Assembly: GCA_025358295.1 (NCBI GenBank)
Contig: JANYJY010000059.1
Location: 1-64,000, forward strand
Source of the DNA: Gammaproteobacteria bacterium
GTDB taxonomy: Bacteria; Pseudomonadota; Gammaproteobacteria; Steroidobacterales; Steroidobacteraceae
DNA length: 64,000 bases
Direction: 5' to 3'
Position numbers and translations under genes: made by a program. The notes under the pieces are model-generated. The model had not been told where the DNA came from. It searched no databases and saw only the letters and a program-made list of their open reading frames with translations. Of the stretch, positions 28,132-36,248 are shown piece after piece. The first letter of the stretch is position 1. Each line of letters begins with the position of its first letter.

Positions 28132-28142
28132 GGGCGCAATCC

Positions 28143-29600
28143 ATGCAGATTCAACACTTGATCAACGGCGCGGCAGTCCCCGGCGCGGAATATTTCGAGA
28201 CGGTCAATCCTGCCACTCAAGCAGTCCTAGCGGAGGTGGCGCGGGGCGGCGTGCGTGAGGTTGATGCCGCCGTGGCATCCGCCAAAGCCGCGTTTCCGGC
28301 CTGGGCGGGACGGCCTGCCGGCGAGCGCGCAGCGCTGCTGCGCAAGCTCGGCGATTTGATCGCGCAGCATGTGCCCGATATCGCGCTGACCGAGACCAAC
28401 GATACCGGTCAAGTGATCGCGCAAACAGCCAAGCAGTTGGTGCCGCGCTCGGCCGATAATTTTCATTACTTCGCAGAGATGTGTGTGCGCGTGGATGGCC
28501 ACACCTATCCCACGCCCACCCACCTTAACTACACCTTGTTCCACCCTGTGGGCGTCTGCGCGCTGATCTCGCCGTGGAACGTTCCGTTCATGACGGCGAC
28601 CTGGAAGGTTGCGCCCGCGCTGGCGTTCGGCAATACCGCCGTACTTAAAATGAGCGAGCTCGCGCCGCTGTCGGCCGCGCGGCTCGGAGAGTTGGCCATG
28701 GAGGCGGGCATTCCGGCCGGTGTGCTCAATATCGTGCATGGCTACGGCTCCGAAGTGGGTGAACCCCTGTGCCGGCATGCCGATGTGCGCGCGATTTCCT
28801 TTACGGGATCGACGGCCACGGGCAACCGCATCGTGAAGGCCGCGGGTCTCAAAAAATTCTCGATGGAATTGGGCGGCAAAAGTCCGTTCGTAGTTTTCGA
28901 CGATGCAGATTTGGCGCGGGCTCTCGATGCCGCGATATTCATGATTTTCTCCAACAATGGCGAGCGCTGCACGGCGGGCTCACGCATTCTGGTGCAAAAA
29001 TCAATTTATCCGGAGTTCGTTAGAAAATTCACCGAGCGCGCGCGGCGCATTGCGGTGGGCGATCCCGTCGACGAGAAGACCCTGGTCGGACCCATGATCA
29101 GCGTGAATCACCTGGAGAAGGTGCGTCGGTACATCGAGATGGGGCCCAAGGAGGGGGCAACTCTGATGTGCGGCGGACTGGATACACCGAACATTGGCGC
29201 CGCGATGAGCAAGGGAAATTTCGTTCTGCCGACTGTGTTTGCCGATGTCGACAACCGCATGCGCATCGCTCAAGAAGAAATCTTTGGACCGGTTGCCTGC
29301 CTGATTTCCTTTACCGACGAGGCTGACGCCATCGCCAAGGCGAATGATATCGCCTACGGCCTGAGCAGCTATGTCTGGAGCGAGAATCTCGGTCGGGCGC
29401 ACCGCGTCGCCGCCGCCATCGAAGCCGGCATGTGCTTCGTCAACAGTCAGAATGTGCGCGACCTACGACAGCCCTTCGGCGGCACCAAGGCCTCAGGTAC
29501 CGGACGGGAAGGCGGCACTTGGAGCTACGAGGTGTTTCTGGAGCCGAAGAATGTCTGCGTGAGTCTGGGCTCGCACCACATTCCACATTGGGGCGCATGA
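28143..29600 (+). CDS. hpaE: 5-carboxymethyl-2-hydroxymuconate semialdehyde dehydrogenase
   Basis: NAD-dependent aldehyde dehydrogenase of 485 aa (E. coli HpaE is 488). NAD-binding SPWNVPFMTATWK, the FTGSTATG Rossmann loop, the catalytic Glu in ELGGKSPF and the catalytic Cys in NNGERCTAGSR are intact, and SSYVWSENLGRAHR and GTKASGTGREGG complete the family pattern. Oxidises the semialdehyde produced by ring cleavage of homoprotocatechuate. Start ATG follows GAGGG. Its stop overlaps the LigA-like start (ATGA), binding the second and first steps of the pathway in one translation unit. Confidence 0.94.
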   Translation: MQIQHLINGAAVPGAEYFETVNPATQAVLAEVARGGVREVDAAVASAKAAFPAWAGRPAGERAALLRKLGDLIAQHVPDIALTETNDTGQVIAQTAKQLVPRSADNFHYFAEMCVRVDGHTYPTPTHLNYTLFHPVGVCALISPWNVPFMTATWKVAPALAFGNTAVLKMSELAPLSAARLGELAMEAGIPAGVLNIVHGYGSEVGEPLCRHADVRAISFTGSTATGNRIVKAAGLKKFSMELGGKSPFVVFDDADLARALDAAIFMIFSNNGERCTAGSRILVQKSIYPEFVRKFTERARRIAVGDPVDEKTLVGPMISVNHLEKVRRYIEMGPKEGATLMCGGLDTPNIGAAMSKGNFVLPTVFADVDNRMRIAQEEIFGPVACLISFTDEADAIAKANDIAYGLSSYVWSENLGRAHRVAAAIEAGMCFVNSQNVRDLRQPFGGTKASGTGREGGTWSYEVFLEPKNVCVSLGSHHIPHWGA

Positions 29601-29929
29601 GCATGAGCCTCTACCATATGCAGAAATTCCTATTCGACATCAATCGTGACCGGGACCTGCAGCGGCAATTCAAGGAAGACATGCGGGACGTCCTGAACCG
29701 CTACGCCTTGAGTCCCGAGGAGCGCGGCGCGCTCGAGTCCGGTGATATCGGTCTGATCTACGTGCTGGGAGCGAACGGGCAATTGCTGATGCACTTCGCG
29801 GCATTGCTTGGCATGTCCTGGGTCGACTATATCGCCGCGATGCGCGCCGGCGTCGGCCGGCACGGGCCGGTTCGAGCCGGCGTGTACGCCATGACGACAC
29901 GGCTGGACGAGAAGGTGGCCGACGTATGA
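29597..29929 (+). CDS. LigA-like alpha subunit of an extradiol ring-cleavage dioxygenase
   Basis: 110-aa helical protein of the LigA (protocatechuate 4,5-dioxygenase alpha chain) domain family. The helices LYHMQKFLFDINRD, FKEDMRDVLNRYALSPEER, AL-x-SGDIGLIYVLGANGQLLMH are typical; LigA forms a lid over the active site of LigB. The start ATG at 29597 overlaps the hpaE stop; a longer reading frame upstream is only an hpaE shadow. Immediately followed by the LigB-like catalytic gene (ATGA overlap). Finding it inside an hpa cluster is unusual, because classical HpaD enzymes are single-subunit. Confidence 0.85.
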   Translation: MSMSLYHMQKFLFDINRDRDLQRQFKEDMRDVLNRYALSPEERGALESGDIGLIYVLGANGQLLMHFAALLGMSWVDYIAAMRAGVGRHGPVRAGVYAMTTRLDEKVADV

Positions 29930-30747
29930 GTCTCGTATTCGCGGGTATTTGCAGTCACGCTCCCGGCATTACCGGACGCGTGAACATGGCCGATCGAGCT
30001 GTCACTGAGGAATTGTATGGAGCCTATCGCGGCATGGCGGACGATCTCGCCGCCTCAAAGCCGGATGCTCTGATCGTAGTCGCCGCCGAGCACTTCGCCA
30101 ATTTTTTCATGAACAATATGCCTGCTTTCGCGATGGGCATGGCGGAGAGCTATGAAGGTCCGATCGAAGATCCAAAATGGCTGGGCATTCCTCACACCGC
30201 CGTTCCCGGGAACGCGCCGCTGTCGCAGCAGTTGATACGCGAGATCATGCAGACCGTGGATCTGGCGTACGCCGAGGAATGGAAATTCGATCATGGCGTC
30301 ATGGTGCCGTTGAGCTTCCTCACGCCGCGGTACAATTTGCCCATCATCCCGGTGAACATCAACTGTCAGGGACCGCCACTGGCGCCGCTGCATCGTGCGT
30401 GGGCTTTGGGCGAGGCGCTGCGGCGCGCCGCGGATCAGGTGCCGCAACGCATCGCCATGATCGGCACGGGCGGCATTTCGCATTGGCCGGCGACGCCGGA
30501 CTCCGGCAAGATCAACGAGCAATGGGATCGGGAGTTCTTGCGACGCTGGCAGTCCAATGACAAAGGGGCGATGTTGTCCTACACGGACGAGGCAACCTAC
30601 CGGGATGCCGGCCAGGGTGGATTCGAAATCAGGACTTTCATCAGCATCGCCGCTGCTGCGCGGGGTCAGGGCCGCTTGCAATACTACCGGCCGATTCCAA
30701 TTTTCTCGGTGGGCTGCACCATCGCCAACATGAGCATCGGTAACTAA
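29926..30747 (+). CDS. LigB-like class III extradiol dioxygenase, probable homoprotocatechuate 2,3-dioxygenase
   Basis: 273-aa catalytic subunit of the LigB superfamily (non-haem Fe2+). The first His ligand is His11 in ICSHAPG; a second His lies in AAEHFANFF; the conserved acid/base His is in IGTGGISHWP; HGVMVPLSFL is also family-typical. It takes the place of hpaD between hpaE and hpaF, so I infer that it cleaves homoprotocatechuate at the 2,3 bond together with the small subunit encoded just before it. Related enzymes act on protocatechuate, gallate or 2,3-dihydroxyphenylpropionate, so the substrate rests on gene context. It is followed three bases later by hpaF. Confidence 0.88.
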   Translation: MSLVFAGICSHAPGITGRVNMADRAVTEELYGAYRGMADDLAASKPDALIVVAAEHFANFFMNNMPAFAMGMAESYEGPIEDPKWLGIPHTAVPGNAPLSQQLIREIMQTVDLAYAEEWKFDHGVMVPLSFLTPRYNLPIIPVNINCQGPPLAPLHRAWALGEALRRAADQVPQRIAMIGTGGISHWPATPDSGKINEQWDREFLRRWQSNDKGAMLSYTDEATYRDAGQGGFEIRTFISIAAAARGQGRLQYYRPIPIFSVGCTIANMSIGN

Positions 30748-30750
30748 TAT

Positions 30751-31155
30751 ATGTCGCATATGACTTTGGAATACAGCGCGAATCTGCGCGAGGCGGGCCG
30801 ATTCGGTGAACTGTGCCGGAAGTTGTCGCAATTCATGTCGGCGTTGTCCGTCGATGGAGCCGCAGTGTTTCCTGCCGCGGGCGTGCGTGTTCGGGCCATT
30901 GCTTGCGAGGATTTCTGCATAGCCGACGGCGCGGCCGTTGATGCCGGTTTCGTGCACGCCATTCTAAAGATCGGTGCGGGCCGCAGCGCCGCAGCCAAGC
31001 GCGCGACCTGTAATGGGCTGTTCGACATCATGAAGACCCATTTTGCGGAACTATATGCGCAGCGCGGCCTGGCACTGTCGCTTGAATTCAACGAGTTCAG
31101 CGAGGCCGGCACCCTTAAGTACAACAACCTGCACGCACGTTACAAGAAATCCTAG
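30751..31155 (+). CDS. hpaF: 5-carboxymethyl-2-hydroxymuconate isomerase with Ser in place of Pro1
   Basis: 134-aa member of the CHMI branch of the tautomerase superfamily. FVHAILKIGAGRSAAAKRA, IMKTHFAEL, ALSLEFNEF and YNNLHARYK align with E. coli HpaF, and the Arg of VRVRAI is kept. The reading frame begins ATG TCG CAT, so the residue after Met is Ser; in the characterised enzyme it is Pro, whose free amine is the catalytic base. No alternative start gives a Pro. Either activity is reduced or lost, or this branch uses another base. Start follows the LigB stop by three bases with no strong ribosome site. Confidence 0.88.
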   Translation: MSHMTLEYSANLREAGRFGELCRKLSQFMSALSVDGAAVFPAAGVRVRAIACEDFCIADGAAVDAGFVHAILKIGAGRSAAAKRATCNGLFDIMKTHFAELYAQRGLALSLEFNEFSEAGTLKYNNLHARYKKS

Positions 31156-31180
31156 CGCCCCCGGCGCGGAGTAAAACCCC

Positions 31181-31984
31181 ATGTTGCCTGCCGACACCAT
31201 CCAATTGCTGGCGCGCCGTCTGTACGATGCGCGCAAGACGCGGACTCAATTGCGGCACTTCTCAGCCCAGCATGCCGGCATGACCATCGAGGATGGTTAC
31301 GCCATTCAAAGCGAATGGGTTAGGTTGGAGATCGCCGACGGCCGCCGCATCCAGGGCCGAAAGATAGGTCTCACTTCGCGCGCGATGCAGCAGGCATCGC
31401 AGATTACGGAGCCGGACTATGCGCCGCTGATGGATGATATGTTCTTTGCCAGCGGCAGTGACATTCCGTTCGAGCGTTTCATCGCCCCGCGTGTGGAAGT
31501 GGAATTGGCGTTCGTATTGCGCGCGCCGTTGCAGGGTCCGCACGTAACTCTGTTCGATGTACTGCGCGCAACCGACTACGTGGCGCCGGCGCTGGAAATC
31601 ATCGATGCCCGCATCGAGCAATTCGACCGCGAAACCAAGGCGCCGCGCAAGGTATTCGACACTATCGCGGATTTCGCCGCCAACGCCGGAATTGTTATCG
31701 GCGGCCGGCCGGTCAAGCCCGATGCCGTCGATCTACGCTGGGTGGGGGCGCTGCTTTACAAGAACGCTGTGATTGAGGAGAGCGGAATCGCGGCGGCGGT
31801 GCTGAATCATCCCGCCAACGGGATTGCCTGGCTGGCGAACAAGATCGCTCCGTACGGCGAATCCTTACGTGCCGGAGACGTGATATTGGGCGGCTCCTTT
31901 ACGCGGCCGACCGGCGCCGTGCGCGGAGATGTGCTGCACGCCGACTATGGTCCGCTTGGCAGCATATCGATGCGTTTTGTCTGA
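31181..31984 (+). CDS. hpaH: 2-oxo-hept-4-ene-1,7-dioate hydratase
   Basis: 267-aa hydratase of the MhpD/HpcG family, adding water to 2-oxo-hept-4-ene-1,7-dioate to give 4-hydroxy-2-oxo-heptanedioate with a Mg2+ ion. Diagnostic segments: [37 protein letters not shown] (Glu ligands) and [12 protein letters not shown]. Length is identical to E. coli HpaH (267). GGAG sits upstream of the ATG. Lies 25 bases after hpaF and 14 before hpaI. Confidence 0.94.
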   Translation: MLPADTIQLLARRLYDARKTRTQLRHFSAQHAGMTIEDGYAIQSEWVRLEIADGRRIQGRKIGLTSRAMQQASQITEPDYAPLMDDMFFASGSDIPFERFIAPRVEVELAFVLRAPLQGPHVTLFDVLRATDYVAPALEIIDARIEQFDRETKAPRKVFDTIADFAANAGIVIGGRPVKPDAVDLRWVGALLYKNAVIEESGIAAAVLNHPANGIAWLANKIAPYGESLRAGDVILGGSFTRPTGAVRGDVLHADYGPLGSISMRFV

Positions 31985-31998
31985 ACGAGAGATCCATC

Positions 31999-32799
31999 AT
32001 GGAACTGACGATCAATACTTTTAAACGGGCATTGCAGGGCGGCAAGCCGCAAATCGGACTATGGGTGGGCTTGGCCGATGCCTACGCAGCTGAATTGCTG
32101 GCGACCACGGGTTTCGACTGCCTGGTGATCGACGGCGAGCATGCGCCCAATGATCCACGCAGCGTTCTGTCGCAATTGCAGGCGATGGCACCGTATCCGG
32201 TTCATCCCATCGTGCGCCCCGTCTCCGGTTCGGTGGAGCTGATCAAGCAGTATTTGGATATCGGCGCGCAAACGCTGATCATCCCCATGGTCGAGACGGC
32301 GGAGCAGGCCGCGCGAATGGTGGCGGCGACGCGTTATCCAACCCGCGGCATCCGTGGTGTCGGCAGCGCACTGGCGCGCTCGTCGCGCTGGAATCAGATC
32401 GATGATTACTTGCACCGCAGCGACGCTGAAATGTGCGTCTTCGTTCAAGTCGAATCCGTCAATGGATTGGCCAATCTGGAACAGATAGCCGCCGTTGAGG
32501 GGGTGGACGGCGTATTCTTCGGACCCGCGGATTTGGCGGCGTCGATGGGCTTGCTTGGCAAACCTTCGGATCCTGCCGTGCGGGGCGCCATCGTTGAAGG
32601 CATAGCCGCGGTTCGACACGCAGGAAAAGCGGCCGGCACGCTCACGTCGGACCGCAGCATCGCCCGCGAGTTTTTGAATCATGGCGCACAGTTTGTCGCC
32701 GTCGGCGTCGATACGACACTCTTGGTCAAGGCAGCCAAAGATCTGGCCGCGGAATTCACCGATGCATCGCGTGCGTCGGCTGGGGACGGCGCGTATTGA
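31999..32799 (+). CDS. hpaI: 4-hydroxy-2-oxoheptane-1,7-dioate aldolase
   Basis: 266-aa class II pyruvate aldolase that splits the hydroxy-keto diacid into pyruvate and succinate semialdehyde. The catalytic and metal residues of E. coli HpaI are recognisable: His in IDGEHAPND, Arg in IVRPVSGS, Glu in VQVESVNGL and Asp in [15 protein letters not shown] follows GAGAG. It ends the hpa transcription unit; a convergent HDOD gene ends 12 bases later. The dehydrogenase that would oxidise succinate semialdehyde is not in the cluster. Confidence 0.94.
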   Translation: MELTINTFKRALQGGKPQIGLWVGLADAYAAELLATTGFDCLVIDGEHAPNDPRSVLSQLQAMAPYPVHPIVRPVSGSVELIKQYLDIGAQTLIIPMVETAEQAARMVAATRYPTRGIRGVGSALARSSRWNQIDDYLHRSDAEMCVFVQVESVNGLANLEQIAAVEGVDGVFFGPADLAASMGLLGKPSDPAVRGAIVEGIAAVRHAGKAAGTLTSDRSIAREFLNHGAQFVAVGVDTTLLVKAAKDLAAEFTDASRASAGDGAY

Positions 32800-32811
32800 C
32801 GGCCGCCTGGC

Positions 32812-33735
32812 TCAAGCCGCCAAGGCTTCGTGTACCAGACTGATTTGTTTTTCCGCCTCGGCAAGAATGGCGGGGCAATCCTCCGTTCGCAATCCAACGG
32901 TGAGAAATGCGTTGGCGCCGTCGATTGCGGCGACGCGCGGCTCGGGCGCATTCAGGGCGTCGGCGAGCGCGAGGCTGACGATGAGAACGTCGGCGAGTCC
33001 TGCTGCATGCTTCCAGCGACGTTCGTGGTCCGTTTGTTCGCCCACGGCTTCGCACAGTTCTTCCGCAAATCCCCAGCTTTCCAGCACCGCCTTACCGATG
33101 GATGCCTGCCAGCCGGACAGAAGGTCCAGCCAGGAATTCTCATTTCCCATTCCCTTGGCATGAGTTGCCGCGCGGGCCATGATGTAGAGATTGCCTATGC
33201 CGTGCAGCAGTCCGGTCAAGAAGGCTTCGTCGGAGTTCAAGCGGGTTCGCCCGGCGACGATTCGGCTGATTGACGCGACCGCGATGCTTTTATTCCACAA
33301 ATCGGTCATGGGCTGCAGGATCGAGCGCAGCGACGATTCATTTTTCATCTGTTGCATCGCATAGGACATAGCCGTGCCGTGGACCATCTGATGTCCGAGG
33401 CGAGTGATGGCGGCGCGTAGATCCGTTATCGGCTTGCCGGTGCTGTTGAAGGCGGCTGAATTCGCGGTTTGCAGAATACGCGCGGCCAGTCGCGGTTCGG
33501 CACCGACGATGGTGACCACGTGATCGCTGGTCGTGTTCGGATCCGCCATGGCGGTGCTGATACGGATCACCACATTGGGAAAACACGGCAAGTCGATCGA
33601 GCCTTCGGAGACCTCCGCCGCCAGATTTTGCAGGAACGCGAGAGCCGCTGCCCGTTCCTCGGGTGTGGCAGGGCCGCCGGCCAAAACGGAACCTGTGCCT
33701 GACCGATAAGTGGGAGACGCGCCGGGCTCAGACAT
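32812..33735 (-). CDS. HDOD-domain signalling protein
   Basis: 307-aa protein with an HDOD domain from about residue 35 to 240: LPCFPNVVIRISTAM, VVTIVGAEPRLAARILQTANSAAF, LRAAITRLGHQMVHGTAMSYAM and LTGLLHGIGNLYIMARA. HDOD proteins lack HD phosphodiesterase activity and act as scaffolds in c-di-GMP, chemotaxis or stress signalling. It is third in a same-strand group after the lipase and OmpW-like genes (gap 36 bases to OmpW), but no functional link is known. Confidence 0.9.
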   Translation of the reverse strand: MSEPGASPTYRSGTGSVLAGGPATPEERAAALAFLQNLAAEVSEGSIDLPCFPNVVIRISTAMADPNTTSDHVVTIVGAEPRLAARILQTANSAAFNSTGKPITDLRAAITRLGHQMVHGTAMSYAMQQMKNESSLRSILQPMTDLWNKSIAVASISRIVAGRTRLNSDEAFLTGLLHGIGNLYIMARAATHAKGMGNENSWLDLLSGWQASIGKAVLESWGFAEELCEAVGEQTDHERRWKHAAGLADVLIVSLALADALNAPEPRVAAIDGANAFLTVGLRTEDCPAILAEAEKQISLVHEALAA

Positions 33736-33771
33736 TGGGTTGCACGCGCCTCCGGGACTGGTAGTTCAATA

Positions 33772-34479
33772 CTAGAAAGAATAACCCACTGACACGACCA
33801 ATGCCTGTGGCCCGAAATTGATGTCGGTCTTGCGAATAACGCCCGCCGTGTTGGCAGTGAGATGCGTTTTGACCTTGGAGATGGAATATGAGGCGTACAT
33901 ATTCCAATGGTCCGCGAAATGGTACGCAAGGCCCGCCGTTCCGGCCGGACCCACTGACGAAGTCAGAGAAAGCTTGGTGGGACCGCCGCTGGCCGCATCT
34001 CCTTGGGCAGTCGAATTCCGATCGTAGAAAGCGGTGTAGTTGACGCCGGCGCCGATGAAGGGCCGCAATTTGGCGTTCTCTTTGCCGAACATGTATTCCA
34101 GCAACAGGGTCGGCGCAATCCATCGTGCCGTTGCGATGATCTGTCCGTCGTAAGGCACGGAGCCCAGAGTCGCGACTCCCTTACCCTCGGTTTTCTGCAG
34201 AGGCGGATAACCCAAGGACAATTCCGCCGCGAAGTGCGGCGTCAATCGCCTCACATAGCCCAAGTAGAGCGTCTCGACGTTCTTAGCATTGATATTGGCT
34301 CCGGGCGGCACATACGGCCCCGAGAGATCATCGGCACTGACGTGATAGAACACCGAGTACAGGCCGATGCGAGCGCTGTTGCTGTAGACGTCGTCGGCGC
34401 GCGCCGATGCGGTGCAGTGAAGGCAGGCAGTTGCAACAGCGAGAGTGGCGGTCAATAGGCGGACGGGGAAAGTGGTCAT
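33772..34479 (-). CDS. OmpW-family outer-membrane protein
   Basis: 235-aa predicted eight-stranded barrel. Signal peptide cleaved near SARADD; the sequence then alternates barrel strands and ends in VGYSF, the C-terminal aromatic signal for the BAM complex. PTLLLEYMFG, LRPFIGAGVNYTAFY and INFGPQALVVSVGY are characteristic of OmpW. ATG at 34479 is preceded by AGAGGA. Family members (OmpW, AlkL) pass hydrophobic compounds through the outer membrane, which would suit its position 11 bases after a secretory lipase gene. Confidence 0.85.
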   Translation of the reverse strand: MTTFPVRLLTATLAVATACLHCTASARADDVYSNSARIGLYSVFYHVSADDLSGPYVPPGANINAKNVETLYLGYVRRLTPHFAAELSLGYPPLQKTEGKGVATLGSVPYDGQIIATARWIAPTLLLEYMFGKENAKLRPFIGAGVNYTAFYDRNSTAQGDAASGGPTKLSLTSSVGPAGTAGLAYHFADHWNMYASYSISKVKTHLTANTAGVIRKTDINFGPQALVVSVGYSF

Positions 34480-34490
34480 GGCCGATCCTC

Positions 34491-36104
34491 TTAAAGTACG
34501 CTGAAGAACGCGCGCGCGGCTGCGGCACAGAACGGCGCCACGGCGCCATGGTAGGCTTCTACCAGAAGCAGTTGCGCTGCCGCCGGCGACAATCCGCCCC
34601 CGGCAGGCGACTCGTAGTACGCCAGCAGGGCTGCCTGACTGCCCTGAAATCCAGTTTGAAAGGGAGCGAACGGACCGGCCGGCGTACCGCTCACGTCCAA
34701 TATCGAAATGAGACCGGCTTGCACCAAGGGAGCCCAGTAGGCCGCCATGGTCCCTGTGTTCACCGAGAAAAACACCGTAGGATCCGCATCGCCGCCGCAC
34801 AGTAAGGTGGGGGATTGCGGCCTCCACGCGCCGTTGCGCAAATCGTTCTTGTAGAAGGCTTGGCGCAACGTCTGCGCGGGCACGGCGGCCGCCAGCGGCA
34901 CGCCGGCGTGCGGGCTGGGAACCGCGCCGTCCGGATTCGACGCCGCATCGAGCGCGTAGCTCACACGGTAGGAATTGTTAATCAAGTAGGGTGAACCGAA
35001 GCCCGCCGCGAACAGCGGAGTTTGCGCAGTCGGTGGCAGGGGATAATTCGCGCTGCCGGGTACCGACAACAGTGCCGTCAATTCCGCGGACAACATAGGG
35101 TTGTTCGGCACGGTGACCACCGGCGTGGTGCTGTCGAACAGCGCCGTTTGTGGCAGCAGGCCGCTGGAGAAAATCGTGTCGAGCGGGGTCGCGCTGGGCA
35201 GCAAGTTTTCGATGCCGGTCGCGTAGGTCGACGAGTACACATCGCTGGGGGAGCTGTAAATATTGCCGTAGGCTTTTTGGTAGCCGGTGGCCAGCAAAGG
35301 CGAGAAGACCGTGGAGCCCAGATCGACATTGCCGAAGAAAATAGCATCGCCGAAAGCTTCCAGTGCGTACGGGCCCGACATGGGCGCCGCGCCCGTGACA
35401 GTGGCGCCGCTTGCCTCGAGCGCATGCTGGGTGGCCATGGCGACGTAGCCACCTTCGGAGTAGCCCGTGACGAACAGCTTGCCGTTATCGCTGGTTGCCG
35501 AGCTCAAGGTATGGGGTAAGGCCGCTCGCGCCGCCGTTAAAATATCGATCATTTCTCCCGATTGCTGTTCAGCATTGAGGTAGGGGTGATAGCCCAATGT
35601 CGAAATGTCGTAACCGGCGTAGTTAGGTGCCACCACGATGTAGCCTTGCGCGGCAAACATGGCGGCGATCAGCACGCCTTCCGTGTTGGCGGCATTGGTG
35701 ATATCGGCGATGTTGAGAGTCTTGTCGGTATTCGTGCCGTGCGCGTACAGCAACATGGGACGCGCTCCTGAGCACGTGGCTGCTGCACCCGTGGGCACCA
35801 TCAGCGCGCCGGATGACTCCGTGGATTCATTGGCGCCGCCCAAAGTCCAGAACTTGACATAGTAGAAATCCACGCCGCAACTGGGCTTGCCGGTGATTTG
35901 CAGCAGTTGCGCGCCGCTGCTGGTGGCGGACAGTTCCGCCTGTAAGGTTGCGGCATCCAGGGAAGCAATGCGAAACGGTGGATTCACCGCCGGAGTTCCG
36001 TGGGAAGTGGAGGCAGCGACCTGGGCGGTTTGGCTGCTCGATCCGCACGCGCACAACAGCGCAGCTGCAAGGGCTGCACTCAAATGCAACGCTAACTTGA
36101 ACAT
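34491..36104 (-). CDS. Secretory lipase-like lipoprotein (alpha/beta hydrolase)
   Basis: 537-aa exported hydrolase. Lipoprotein signal with lipobox LCAC; then a core with LLYAHGT, VVAPNYAGYD and the nucleophile elbow GYSEGG (Ser near 216), the pattern of the secretory-lipase (LIP) family. A late His in VEAYHGAVAPF is a good candidate for the triad; LLCGGDADPTVFF may supply the Asp. Starting at 36104 places GGGGAG upstream and gives the signal peptide; ten more residues are possible. Acts at the cell surface or in the periplasm on esters or lipids. The OmpW-like gene follows after 11 bases. Confidence 0.85.
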   Translation of the reverse strand: MFKLALHLSAALAAALLCACGSSSQTAQVAASTSHGTPAVNPPFRIASLDAATLQAELSATSSGAQLLQITGKPSCGVDFYYVKFWTLGGANESTESSGALMVPTGAAATCSGARPMLLYAHGTNTDKTLNIADITNAANTEGVLIAAMFAAQGYIVVAPNYAGYDISTLGYHPYLNAEQQSGEMIDILTAARAALPHTLSSATSDNGKLFVTGYSEGGYVAMATQHALEASGATVTGAAPMSGPYALEAFGDAIFFGNVDLGSTVFSPLLATGYQKAYGNIYSSPSDVYSSTYATGIENLLPSATPLDTIFSSGLLPQTALFDSTTPVVTVPNNPMLSAELTALLSVPGSANYPLPPTAQTPLFAAGFGSPYLINNSYRVSYALDAASNPDGAVPSPHAGVPLAAAVPAQTLRQAFYKNDLRNGAWRPQSPTLLCGGDADPTVFFSVNTGTMAAYWAPLVQAGLISILDVSGTPAGPFAPFQTGFQGSQAALLAYYESPAGGGLSPAAAQLLLVEAYHGAVAPFCAAAARAFFSVL

Positions 36105-36202
36105 GACTTTCTCCCCTCTGCCCTGAACTGACAAAGATGCTAATCGTTCGCGAATATGTTGTTGTTGTTCTGCAGACCCTCGGTCGCAATTGAACTTGAG
36201 TT

Positions 36203-36214
36203 TACGCTAGCGTA
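36203..36214. promoter_or_regulatory. Palindrome upstream of the lipase gene
   Basis: Perfect 12-base palindrome TACGCTAGCGTA, about 100 bases upstream of the lipase start and 35 bases after the xdhC-like stop. Size and symmetry fit a dimeric repressor site such as TetR type. No matching regulator is adjacent. Confidence 0.35.
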
Positions 36215-36248
36215 CACAAACAGGCACCCCCCGGTCCGAGGCGGCAAA

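Noticed and set aside
34480-34827. N-terminal extension of the OmpW-like reading frame
   Set aside because: Antisense-free but overlaps the lipase gene out of frame; the signal peptide and ribosome site place the start at 34479.
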